A stretch of DNA of 64,000 bases from Chitinophagaceae bacterium UBA4857 (GTDB taxonomy: Bacteria; Bacteroidota; Bacteroidia; Chitinophagales; Chitinophagaceae): contig DHEF01000001.1 in NCBI GenBank assembly GCA_002399735.1, positions 178,934-242,933 of the forward strand, in the 5' to 3' direction. Made by a program: the position numbers and the translations under genes. This document shows, piece by piece, positions 17,801 to 25,076 of the stretch. Position 1 is the first letter of the stretch. Each line of letters opens with the position of its first letter. The notes beneath the pieces are model-generated. The model did not search any database and had not been told where the DNA came from. It saw nothing but the letters and a program-made list of their open reading frames with translations.

Positions 17801-20272
17801 AGATATGATTTTGTATCCAGTACAGCCTTTGGTCGTGTACGCAGTTTTGTTAATACAGGAATATCAGCATCAGGCAGTAAAGCCTTTACATTAGATGCAA
17901 ACCGTTATAATGTGGGTGGTACAACAGATTCTCTTACGGCTACTTTTAATCTTGACGCTTATGATGCAGATTCGCAAGATCTTCGTTTTGACTTTTTATT
18001 TAAACATCATAACCAGCAATTAAATAACGCAAATAAAGTGTGGGTAAGGGGGGCAGATACTGCGAGTTGGTTAGAGGCTTATGACTTATTTGAAGAGCAG
18101 GACTTGAGCGGTAGATTTAAAAAATCTGCCAGCCTGGAGTTAAGTAATATTTTAAAAAATGCAGGACAACAATTCTCCTCCAGCTTTCAGGTTCGTTGGG
18201 GTCAGTGGGGGCGTTTACCAACTGCCGATAACATAAACGGTGCCGGTTATACTATCGACGATATTAATTTATACATGGTGCAAAATGATTTACAGATAGT
18301 AAGTATTGATACACCGATTGTATCGGGTTGTGCATTAAGTAATGCAGTACCGGTAAAAATAAGGGTGCGCAACATAAGTAATAATTTATTAACCAATGTG
18401 CCGGTTAAGTATACCGTTAACAATGGTGCTGTAGTAAGCGAAACAATAAATACTATTGCGGCAAATGCCACTTTGGTTTATGAATTTATACAACGAGCGG
18501 ATTTATCTGCTTTAGGTACCTATGCGTTAACAAGCTGGGTTGATTATGCCACTGATACTTACAGAAGTAACGATACTACAACTAAAACAATTATTAATTC
18601 ACCGCTTATTGCAAGCTTTCCGCATGTAGAAAATTTTGAAAGCAATGATGGTTACTGGCATACTGCAGGTTTAAATAGTTCATGGGCACATGGTACACCG
18701 GCAACGGTAAAAGTAAATGGTGCGGCAAGCGGTAGTAAAGCCTGGAAAACAAATTTAACCGGCAATTCTAACGATGCAGAAAAGTCTTATCTGTATTCTC
18801 CTTGTTACGATTTAACTGGCCTTACTAATCCAACGCTTAGCTTTAGTATGAGCCTCGATTTAGAAGATTGCGGCAGTGCGGTATGCGATATTGCATGGAT
18901 GGAATATTCAGAAGATGGCATTACCTGGAACCGTTTAGGCGATTTTGGCCAGGGTACAAACTGGTACAATAAACAAATGGGCGTAAATGGTCCGGTATGG
19001 AACGTTCAGGACTATACACAATGGCATGTCGCTACAACAGCCTTGCCGGCAAATAGTAACAGGCTGCGTTTACGTTTTGTAATACAAACCGATCCTTATG
19101 TTAGCAGGGAAGGTATAGCTATTGACGATATTCATATTTACGATAAAGCCTTTGATATATATAATGGAGCCACCTTAACATCACCTGTAACAGTTGCCGG
19201 TGTGTCTGGTAATAGTTGGACAAACTTTACCACAGGCTCTCAAATAATTGCTGCGGTTAAAGCAAACGGACAATCGCTGGGTAATACAGATGCCCAGGTA
19301 TATATTAATACAGCCGCTGTACGTAACAAAAGCAATCAATATTATCACGACAGAAATATTACTATCAAACCAACCAATCTTACACCGGCAGATTCAGTAA
19401 GTGTACGTTTTTATTTTCTGGATACTGAAACGGAACGTTTACTAGCTGCAACAGGTTGTACAAGTTGCGATAAACCTGCATCGGCCTATGAGTTAGGTAT
19501 TTCAAAATATACCGATGCTGATAAAAGTTTGGAAGACGGTAGTATTAACAACAATTACCTGCCCAATTGGCTATTTATTACTCCGCAAAAAGTAACCAAG
19601 GTACCTTATGCACAGGGTTATTATGCCGAGTTTAAAGTAAACTCTTTCTCTGAATTTTGGTTAAACAATGGCGGGCCTACGGCTACTACGCCTTTACCCT
19701 TACAGTTGAAAAGTTTTACGGCTATAAAAACCAATAACGATAAAAATGCATTGTTACAATGGAGTACTACGCAGGAAGTAAATGTGCAACGTTTTGAAAT
19801 AGAAGTAGCCAAAGGAAATACAGCCATAGCCAATAATCAGTTTAGTACATTAGGTACTGTGCCTGCAATAAATAATAACAACAGTCAGGTTAATCAATAT
19901 ACTTACACCGATGAAGAGTTATTAAAAACAGGTGTACGTTACTATCGCTTAAAAATTATTGATGAGGATGGAAGTTTTCGATATTCCGCAGTACAGCCAT
20001 TATTTTTTAGCAACGAGGCTATGTGGGCGGTTTATCCAAACCCTTCCGAAGGAATTTTTAATGTGGTGCTTCAGGTCGGTAACGGACAAAAAGTTACAGC
20101 CACTGTACACGATGCTACAGGCAAGTTGGTGCATACTGGTAATTGGATAGGCGCAGGATTTTTACAAAAAGAACAATTAAATATGCAACTACCGGTATTT
20201 AGCAGCGGCTTGTATTTAATAACCATTAACAGTGGTACTACCACGCAAAGTTTCAGGGTAATAAAAAAATAG
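14882..20272 (+). CDS. Secreted S8 subtilase with T9SS sorting domain
   Basis: A 1796-residue multidomain protease. It has a signal peptide (about residues 1-20), a propeptide-like region to about 220, and an S8 domain. The catalytic triad is readable: Asp in VGVGDDSN (244/245), His269 in GGSHGLHV and Ser441 in NNSGTSMASPA. A P-domain-like beta region follows, then Ig/Fn3 and CARDB-like modules (about 640-930), two MAM/jelly-roll-like segments (about 940-1110 and 1250-1420), and a C-terminal type A T9SS sorting domain. That last domain has VYPNPSEGIFNVVLQV and SGLYLITINSGTTTQSFRVI. It should be exported by Sec, then by T9SS to the surface or medium. It appears monocistronic. Confidence 0.93.
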   Translation: MKYYFLWLCFVCTTPTLLHAQQNNQFEIQLQDKKIIPQENITHGQLAELKSKSTSYKNSTLYFLQFKQLPDETTRKQLSKNGITLEAYVSGNTYLAYVKGELDANTLASVKARAVLNISATQKMSAALQKETTPAYARKINGTIDIVISVVKLLDINAVIQQLNQEGFTTVNESYKSYHILTVKTSQSDLERLAGFPFITYLQPVLPDDRTLNANSTNIAKGVVLQSSQGWGLTGKDVVVGVGDDSNPMTHVDIGGNLINRSPATGGSHGLHVMGTTGGAGIRNELYKGFAPKATIISQYFSNIIANTPAYINDYGMVITNNSYGNIVNDCNSFGMYDLYSSVTDHQINQYPHLQHIFAAGNSGNYDCLTYTPGYSNVLGAFQSAKNVISVGNTSSALVIANGSSKGPVRDGRIKPEITAQGSAVMSTTPTNNYGNNSGTSMASPAVSGGLALLYQRYRQLHGGLNPRNGLMKALLLNGATDVGRKGPDYAYGFGFMNLLRSITVLDAGQYVHDSVVTGQNKSTVISVPVNTAQLKVMLYWNDPAAAPMAAQTLVNNLDLIVRTPTDSVVYPQKLDTVPANVTATAQTGIDNINNVEQVVIDSPTAGDYTIAVNGTAIAQNPTQDYFVVYDFVPVSTKLTYPAGGEGFANSENVLITWDAFGEDDKTFTVEYSLDNGLNWIVINNNVTAKQRQLAWAVPASVQTKEARVRITRNGTSLISTGNTFTIIGTPVINISGVQCEGYINIGWTTVTGATGYDVLINRKDSMQVVANVGAGVTSYIIKGLSKDTTYWVSVRAKINDNYGRRAVALSRLPNNGTCVAAYSDNDLKLNAIIAPVSGRMNTSTALTATTPVIVSIKNLDNAVQNNYRIKYFVNDVLHATQAGISLASLATVSQQFTITYDFSVIGIYQLMAVVENLAATDPNTTNDTLKVIVKNLPNEPVTITLVDGFKDDVETVASEEYYTKAIGLTGGDRYDFVSSTAFGRVRSFVNTGISASGSKAFTLDANRYNVGGTTDSLTATFNLDAYDADSQDLRFDFLFKHHNQQLNNANKVWVRGADTASWLEAYDLFEEQDLSGRFKKSASLELSNILKNAGQQFSSSFQVRWGQWGRLPTADNINGAGYTIDDINLYMVQNDLQIVSIDTPIVSGCALSNAVPVKIRVRNISNNLLTNVPVKYTVNNGAVVSETINTIAANATLVYEFIQRADLSALGTYALTSWVDYATDTYRSNDTTTKTIINSPLIASFPHVENFESNDGYWHTAGLNSSWAHGTPATVKVNGAASGSKAWKTNLTGNSNDAEKSYLYSPCYDLTGLTNPTLSFSMSLDLEDCGSAVCDIAWMEYSEDGITWNRLGDFGQGTNWYNKQMGVNGPVWNVQDYTQWHVATTALPANSNRLRLRFVIQTDPYVSREGIAIDDIHIYDKAFDIYNGATLTSPVTVAGVSGNSWTNFTTGSQIIAAVKANGQSLGNTDAQVYINTAAVRNKSNQYYHDRNITIKPTNLTPADSVSVRFYFLDTETERLLAATGCTSCDKPASAYELGISKYTDADKSLEDGSINNNYLPNWLFITPQKVTKVPYAQGYYAEFKVNSFSEFWLNNGGPTATTPLPLQLKSFTAIKTNNDKNALLQWSTTQEVNVQRFEIEVAKGNTAIANNQFSTLGTVPAINNNNSQVNQYTYTDEELLKTGVRYYRLKIIDEDGSFRYSAVQPLFFSNEAMWAVYPNPSEGIFNVVLQVGNGQKVTATVHDATGKLVHTGNWIGAGFLQKEQLNMQLPVFSSGLYLITINSGTTTQSFRVIKK

Positions 20273-20301
20273 TGAACTGATGCTTTGTATGCTTAAATAT
20301 T

Positions 20302-20392
20302 TTTTGTTACCAGCGTTCTAACCCTGATTGAGCTTTACTTGCGTCGCACTCTTCAACAGCAGTAATGCTATTGATCAATGTGCATAAACCAA
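20302..20392 (-). repeat. Dispersed intergenic repeat R1, reverse copy
   Basis: It contains TTTACTTGCGTCGCACTCTT, then AACAGCAGTAATGCTATTG and CAATGTGCATAAACC. It is closely related to the copy at 34097-34180. Confidence 0.8.
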
Positions 20393-20496
20393 ATTTATTT
20401 TGCAACTCACTTAAATATTAAATCAACAATCTGAAATTTAAAAATTACCCTTCGCTTTGATTGGATATTTGTTATAAGATAAAAACTTACATGAAA

Positions 20497-20504
20497 TAGT
20501 TTTG
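20497..20504 (+). promoter_or_regulatory. Candidate -7 box of PPK2 gene
   Basis: TAGTTTTG fits TAnnTTTG. A TTTG at 20468-20471 could be the -33 element, although the 25-nt spacing is longer than usual. Confidence 0.4.
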
Positions 20505-20554
20505 TAGGATTGTGCGGTAAGTTTCTATAAATTGCAATAAAACATCAATAATAA

Positions 20555-21301
20555 ATGGCAAAAATTAAGTTAAAGGACATTAGTACCCGTGCGCCGGAAG
20601 GCTGGGATAAAGCGGAAATAAAAGCAAAAACAGCAAAAATAATTGATGAATTGGATGAATTGCAAAATCTGCTGTATGCGGAAGGTAAACACGCTATCCT
20701 GATAATTTTACAAGGCATGGATGCCAGTGGTAAAGACGGTGCCATCAGAAATATTTTTGGACAAATGAATCCGCAGGGTGTTCAGGTAACATCGTTTAAA
20801 ACACCAACCAAAGAAGAATTAGCGCATGATTTTTTATGGCGTATACACGACCATACACCCGAAAAAGGAATGATTGGTGTATTTAACCGATCGCATTACG
20901 AAGACATTCTAATAACAAGAGTACACGGTTGGTGCGATGATACAACGGCTAAAAAAAGAATGAAATCCATTAACGATTTTGAATACCTTTTACAGGAGCA
21001 TAACAATACACATATTTTAAAGTTTTACCTGCACGTATCGCAGGAAAAACAACACGAAAGATTGGCAGAACGTATTGAAGATCCCACGAAAATGTGGAAA
21101 TATAATGCATCGGATATGGAAGAGTCGAAGCTTTGGAATAAATACATGGATATGTACGAAGATTGTTTTGAAAACTGTAACCAACCGGAATGGATTATTA
21201 CCCCGGTTGACCAAAACTGGGTAAAAGAATATATTATAGCAAAAGCCTTTTACGATTTACTCAAAAGCCTGGATATGAAATATCCGCAACTGGAAAAGTA
21301 A
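20555..21301 (+). CDS. ppk2: Polyphosphate kinase 2 family protein
   Basis: A 248-residue PPK2-family kinase, which transfers phosphate between polyphosphate and nucleotides in the cytoplasm. It has Walker A GMDASGKDG (54-62), the strand GVFNRSHYED (108-117, Walker B region) and a lid segment ERIEDPTKMWKYNASDMEE. The short single-domain form fits the classes that phosphorylate AMP and/or ADP (or GDP) from polyP; the class cannot be fixed by eye. It is followed 79 nt later by mscL. Confidence 0.9.
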   Translation: MAKIKLKDISTRAPEGWDKAEIKAKTAKIIDELDELQNLLYAEGKHAILIILQGMDASGKDGAIRNIFGQMNPQGVQVTSFKTPTKEELAHDFLWRIHDHTPEKGMIGVFNRSHYEDILITRVHGWCDDTTAKKRMKSINDFEYLLQEHNNTHILKFYLHVSQEKQHERLAERIEDPTKMWKYNASDMEESKLWNKYMDMYEDCFENCNQPEWIITPVDQNWVKEYIIAKAFYDLLKSLDMKYPQLEK

Positions 21302-21380
21302 AATTGGCTATTTGTTAATTAACTCCTTATTTTGGTGCCAGTTCCTGTAAACCAATTTTTAAAATATCAATTTTTTTATT

Positions 21381-21758
21381 ATGGGTTTCTTAAAAGAGTT
21401 TAAAGAATTTGCTGTTAAAGGCAATGTAATTGATTTAGCTGTTGCCACTGTATTAGGTGTAGCATTTAATGCAATTGTAGGCGCCGTGGTAGATCATATC
21501 TTAATGCCTATCATAGGCATGATAACCGGAGGTATAGATTTTAATTCATTGGCTTTAAGAGTAGGTAGTGCCGAATTGAAATATGGTATGGCCATATCCG
21601 CACTTATAAAATTTGTGGCAATTGCCGGATTTTTGTTTATGGTTGTAAAAGCTATTAACAAATTAAAGAAAAAAGAGGAAGCTGCCCCGGTTGCTCCGGC
21701 ACCACCTTCCGAAGAGGTTATTTTACTGCGTGAAATCCGCGATTCCTTAAAAAAGTAA
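21381..21758 (+). CDS. mscL: Large-conductance mechanosensitive channel MscL
   Basis: A 125-residue inner-membrane channel that opens under hypo-osmotic stress. The N-terminal amphipathic helix MGFLKEFKEFAVKGNVIDLA leads into TM1 (VATVLGVAFNAIVGAVV). A short periplasmic loop follows, then TM2 (about 73-95) and a charged C-terminal helix ending EEVILLREIRDSLKK. Length and layout are normal. A strong terminator follows. Confidence 0.97.
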   Translation: MGFLKEFKEFAVKGNVIDLAVATVLGVAFNAIVGAVVDHILMPIIGMITGGIDFNSLALRVGSAELKYGMAISALIKFVAIAGFLFMVVKAINKLKKKEEAAPVAPAPPSEEVILLREIRDSLKK

Positions 21759-21783
21759 GGCAAAATATAATTCCGTAATTTTG

Positions 21784-21821
21784 AGCCCTGCCGGGAAATA
21801 ATCACCCGGTAGGGCTTTTTA
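21784..21821 (+). terminator. Terminator of mscL
   Basis: AGCCCTGCCGGG (21784-21795) pairs with CCCGGTAGGGCT (21805-21816), one G-U pair, followed by TTTTTAATTTTT. It lies only 13-18 nt before the scpA ATG, so scpA either has its own start signal inside this stretch or depends on read-through. Confidence 0.9.
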
Positions 21822-21833
21822 ATTTTTGTCAAC

Positions 21834-22739
21834 ATGTCAACACCCGCTTCATATCAAATAAAACTACCGCAGTTCGAAGGCCCCTTCGATTTATTGCTGT
21901 TTTTTATTGAGCGTGACGAACTGGATATTTATAATATTCCCATTACACGTATTACCAACGATTTTTTAGCTTATATACAACAACAGGATGCGCTTAACAT
22001 TGAAATGTCAAGCGAATTTATTCTGTTTATTTCTACCCTCATGCGTATTAAAGCAAAAATGCTTATTCCGCGTAAGGAGGTAGATGCCGATGGCAAAGAA
22101 ATTGACCCCCGTGACGAGCTGGTTAATAAACTGTTGGAGTATAAAAAGTTCAAAGAAGCATCTGCTCAAATGGCGGAGATGGAAGCCATACGTATGTTAA
22201 TGGTAAAACGTGGTAACATACATAAGGAGCTTTCTAACCTTGGCGAGGAAGCAAGCGAGGGAACCGAGATACAAAATATTACGCTGTTTAAGTTGATGAA
22301 GGCTTTTGAAAAAGCCATGCAGAAATATTCTGACAGGGTAAACAAACCGGTTCATACCGTAGTGCAATATCGTTATACCATGGACGATAGCCGTCAGGAT
22401 ATGTTAAAACTGGTGGAGGAAGAAAAAACGGTTTCCTTCGAAAAAATATTTCAATTAGCCGAAAATCGTGTACACGCTATTTTCTTGTTTCTTTCTTTAT
22501 TAGAATTGGTGCAACAGAAATACATGAAAATTATGATTGGCGAAGGCAAGAATAATTTTTTGTTGGAGTACAATGCCCCTGAGGAAAGACTTGCCGAGCT
22601 GGAAGAAGAGAGGCAAATGAAAGAAGAAGGAGAAGCCTGGGATGAAGAAATTGAGCCCGATAATAACAATATGGATGACACACAAACATCACAAGAAAAT
22701 GATGATGCAGAAAAACCTGACACAATACCTGAAGCATAG
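21834..22739 (+). CDS. scpA: Segregation and condensation protein A
   Basis: A 301-residue ScpA kleisin, the bridging subunit of the SMC-ScpAB chromosome condensation complex. The N-terminal block YQIKLPQFEGPFDLLLFFIE and the middle EMSSEFILFISTLMRIKAKML are diagnostic. The winged-helix C-terminal part (about 190-255) is present. A long acidic tail follows (about 255-301, many Glu/Asp/Asn), which is common in Bacteroidota ScpA. scpB is not in the window. Confidence 0.95.
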   Translation: MSTPASYQIKLPQFEGPFDLLLFFIERDELDIYNIPITRITNDFLAYIQQQDALNIEMSSEFILFISTLMRIKAKMLIPRKEVDADGKEIDPRDELVNKLLEYKKFKEASAQMAEMEAIRMLMVKRGNIHKELSNLGEEASEGTEIQNITLFKLMKAFEKAMQKYSDRVNKPVHTVVQYRYTMDDSRQDMLKLVEEEKTVSFEKIFQLAENRVHAIFLFLSLLELVQQKYMKIMIGEGKNNFLLEYNAPEERLAELEEERQMKEEGEAWDEEIEPDNNNMDDTQTSQENDDAEKPDTIPEA

Positions 22740-22768
22740 CCCTCAAATAACCTTTAAATATTAACAAT

Positions 22769-23179
22769 ATGAAACGTACAGCTACAGCAAACTGGAAAGG
22801 TTCCGGTAAAGAAGGAAAAGGCACAACCAGTACACAATCGGGTGTATTAAACAATACACAATACTCTTTTTTAAGTAGGTTTGAAGAAGGCATTGGTACC
22901 AACCCCGAAGAGTTAATTGCAGCAGCACATTCCGGTTGTTTTACCATGAAGCTGAGTTTTGTGTTAAACGAAGCCGGTTTTACTGCGGATAATATTGATA
23001 CAAAATGTATTATTAATTTTGAAAACGGTGCTATAACACAAAGCCATTTAGATGTAACTGCTACCGTACAAGGTATTGACGAAACAGCTTTCTCAAATGC
23101 CGTGTTAGATGCAAAAGAAAACTGCCCAATAAGTAAGTTGTTAAATACTACTATTACGATAGAGTATAAATTAGTATAA
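22769..23179 (+). CDS. OsmC family peroxiredoxin
   Basis: A 136-residue OsmC/Ohr superfamily protein that reduces organic hydroperoxides using two cysteines. Both are present: Cys57 in AAAHSGCFTMKLSF and Cys119 in DAKENCPISKLL. The GIGTNPEELIAAAH stretch places it in the OsmC rather than the Ohr branch. It is cytoplasmic and lies 29 nt after scpA on the same strand. Confidence 0.93.
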   Translation: MKRTATANWKGSGKEGKGTTSTQSGVLNNTQYSFLSRFEEGIGTNPEELIAAAHSGCFTMKLSFVLNEAGFTADNIDTKCIINFENGAITQSHLDVTATVQGIDETAFSNAVLDAKENCPISKLLNTTITIEYKLV

Positions 23180-23204
23180 AACTTTCTATACCATTTTTGC
23201 AAGT

Positions 23205-23245
23205 TCTGTTCAACTGTGTTACTGCAGTTGAACGGAGATTCTGTG
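23205..23245 (+). repeat. R1-related hairpin beside IS110
   Basis: GTTCAACTG (23208-23216) and CAGTTGAAC (23225-23233) form a hairpin. The sequence GTTACTGCAGTTGAACGGAG belongs to the R1 repeat family. GGCGACGCAAG, another R1 word, follows at 23310-23320. Confidence 0.55.
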
Positions 23246-23327
23246 TTCCATACCAATAATTTTTCTATAATTTTGTTCTTTAGGCGGTTTTATACCAGCC
23301 TGTTTAGGGGGCGACGCAAGTTGTCCT

Positions 23328-24377
23328 CTAATTTTTTTCACACACTATTGATTCTGATTTTGCAATAAAGTAATTTGGATTATACCGTTCTTTCTTTTTG
23401 TATATCGTAAACATCATCTCTAACAGTTTGCGTTGTACGGCTACTGCTGCTTTCATTTTTACGCCATCTCTGGACACCAGTCGCACAAATACCCCTTTAA
23501 AACGTTTATCATGCTGTATGGCGGATAGTGCCGGTAAATGCAATGATTTACGTAAATACTTATTCCCTTTTTTTGAAATTCTGGGCTTCCCCTTTATTGA
23601 CGTCCCTGATTGTTTTTCTATTATATCTAAACCCGCATAACTAACCAACTGATTCTTGTTGCGGATTAAATCAAAGCCGTTCGTTTCTCCTAAAACTGTC
23701 GCCGCTGTCAAGATGCCTACACCCGGAATAGAACATAATAACTCAGCGGCCTCACGTACTTCCTGATCCGACTTTATTAATGCTTTTATCTCTGACATCA
23801 CCTCCCGTTCCTGTAGCTCTAATAGGGATATATGTGTATTTAAACGTATAACACCACTTTCACTTGGTTCAGCCTCTGACTTCTCTGCATGAAGTTGATT
23901 TTTACATATTGTCCGCATTTCTATTATCTGGCTCCGTTCACGAGTTAGCTGCCTTAAACTCTTATACACCTTTGTCGGACGTTGCCACTTTGCCAAATCA
24001 CGTTCCAATCCAAAAAAAGTAATAGCCTCGGCTGAGGTACTGTCTGTTATGGTCTTTTTATCCAAACTACGCATGTAATTACTAATCTTAACCGGCAACA
24101 CAATGCTTACTTCTATTGCGTTCTCGTCCAGATAATAAGCCAATAGCTCATGGTACACTCCCGTTGCTTCCATTACATACCGGATACTCACATTATTATT
24201 CTTCAACTTATTAACCCAACCCACCAAGGAAGTAAATCCTGATAGATTATTTACAAAATTTTTAGACGCATAGACCTCTGTAATACAGTCCTTACGCATC
24301 CTGCCCAGCTTTACAACTAGCTCATCTTGCGATACATCAATACCTAATACTTGTTTTAAAATACTTTCCATTACCAA
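23328..24377 (-). CDS. IS110 family transposase (DEDD recombinase)
   Basis: A 349-residue transposase with the N-terminal RuvC-like domain (DEDD_Tnp_IS110): LGIDVSQDEL (Asp14), RYVMEATGVYH (Glu70) and TITDSTSAEAI (Asp112). The position that usually carries the fourth acidic residue reads Ser115. The C-terminal transposase_20 domain is clear: CSIPGVGILTAATVLGE, then YAGLDIIEKQSGTSIKGKPR and ISKKGNKYLRKSLHLPALSA with candidate catalytic serines. The frame is intact and normal in length, so the element may still be active. Family members are guided by a bridge RNA encoded in the non-coding end. Confidence 0.95.
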   Translation of the reverse strand: MVMESILKQVLGIDVSQDELVVKLGRMRKDCITEVYASKNFVNNLSGFTSLVGWVNKLKNNNVSIRYVMEATGVYHELLAYYLDENAIEVSIVLPVKISNYMRSLDKKTITDSTSAEAITFFGLERDLAKWQRPTKVYKSLRQLTRERSQIIEMRTICKNQLHAEKSEAEPSESGVIRLNTHISLLELQEREVMSEIKALIKSDQEVREAAELLCSIPGVGILTAATVLGETNGFDLIRNKNQLVSYAGLDIIEKQSGTSIKGKPRISKKGNKYLRKSLHLPALSAIQHDKRFKGVFVRLVSRDGVKMKAAVAVQRKLLEMMFTIYKKKERYNPNYFIAKSESIVCEKN

Positions 24378-24590
24378 TAGTTTTATTTTTTAAAAAAAAT
24401 AAAGTGAAAAATCTCCCTCCGTTTTGTCTCCTGGTTGGATATTCTGGATATACCGCACTTGTGGTATTCCTTACATTCTGTTCTAACTCGAAGAGATAAA
24501 AAGTGTGAGGTCTTTTCTCCGTTGCAGCATACTACTTGAGTTACTTACGTCGCTTTGACTCTCACACTTTTTCACTTTTAAATCAAATCT
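24378..24590 (-). ncRNA. Candidate IS110 bridge RNA region
   Basis: This is the non-coding segment directly upstream of the transposase ATG. It contains a strong inverted pair AAAAAGTGTGAG (24498-24509) and CTCACACTTTTT (24561-24572), extended on the inside by GTC/GAC. A second AT-rich stem-like part near 24380-24410 is also seen. IS110 elements are known to encode a roughly 150-200-nt bridge RNA in this position, with loops pairing to target and donor. The exact ends and loops are inferred, not seen. Confidence 0.45.
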
Positions 24591-24631
24591 ATTGGTAAAT
24601 GCATACTTCCCCTTACACAATTATTATACAA

Positions 24632-24858
24632 ACATAGGAGCGTCGCAAGTAAAGCCCCATCAGGGCACTGCAGTAGGTAACATTATCTCCTTCTTTTTAT
24701 TGCGGCACATTTTAATCATAGTTTTTCTATTTATTTTATCAGCTGCATTGCTACTATCATCGTCCCTTGCGATCCGTAGGTTCGGGATTTAATTTATTTC
24801 CAATGGAAATGAACTAAATACTCACACTTCAACTGCATTAATTCTATTCAGCAATTTG
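24632..24858. repeat. R1-type repeats downstream of IS110
   Basis: The forward-type words GGAGCGTCGCAAGTAAAGCC and ATCAGGGCACTGCAGTAGG (24637-24680) are followed by a reverse R1 copy (24715-24775, TGCATTGCTACTATCATCGT). The end of that copy (CTGCATTAATTCTATTCAGC, 24834-24853) is separated by about 45 nt. A 66-codon open frame here is judged non-coding. Confidence 0.6.
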
Positions 24859-24930
24859 TATTTAGTTTAACTGTGCAGTAAAAGCATCAGATAATTTATT
24901 GTTAAACTAACAGTTGTAATTATAAATAGC

Positions 24931-24977
24931 CAGTATTTACTGAAAATAATTGACAATTACTTGCCATTTATCAATTA
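24931..24977 (+). promoter_or_regulatory. Palindromes upstream of the cyanophycin-type operon
   Basis: CAGTATTTACTG (24931-24942) is a perfect palindromic pair of arms. TAATTGA (24947-24953) and TCAATTA (24971-24977) form a second inverted pair. They lie 100-150 nt before the first SusC gene in an otherwise AT-rich 690-nt gap and could be operator sites. TACTTTTC (25044-25051) is the nearest -7-like box. Confidence 0.3.
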
Positions 24978-25076
24978 AAAACCACACCCGAAAAAATACA
25001 TAACCAGGAAATATAATTTTTTTATTTATAAGAATATAAAGCCTACTTTTCAGCAGTTAAAACTAATTAATTGAGT

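Larger units (their letters stand above)
23300..24600 (-). mobile_element. IS110-family insertion sequence (approximate ends)
   Basis: A transposase gene with about 220 nt of structured non-coding DNA upstream. R1-repeat words lie on both flanks (GGCGACGCAAG at 23310-23320; GGAGCGTCGCAAG at 24637-24649). IS110 elements lack terminal inverted repeats and usually make no clear target duplication, so the exact ends cannot be set by eye. Confidence 0.6.

Noticed and set aside
22451..23256. Long minus-strand frames opposite scpA and osmC
   Set aside because: They are antisense shadows of scpA and osmC, with Cys/Phe/Ser-rich, low-information sequence.
24592..24792. 66-codon open frame after the IS110 element
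   Set aside because: It is composed of R1 repeat words and has no protein-like pattern; the frame is a by-product of the repeats.
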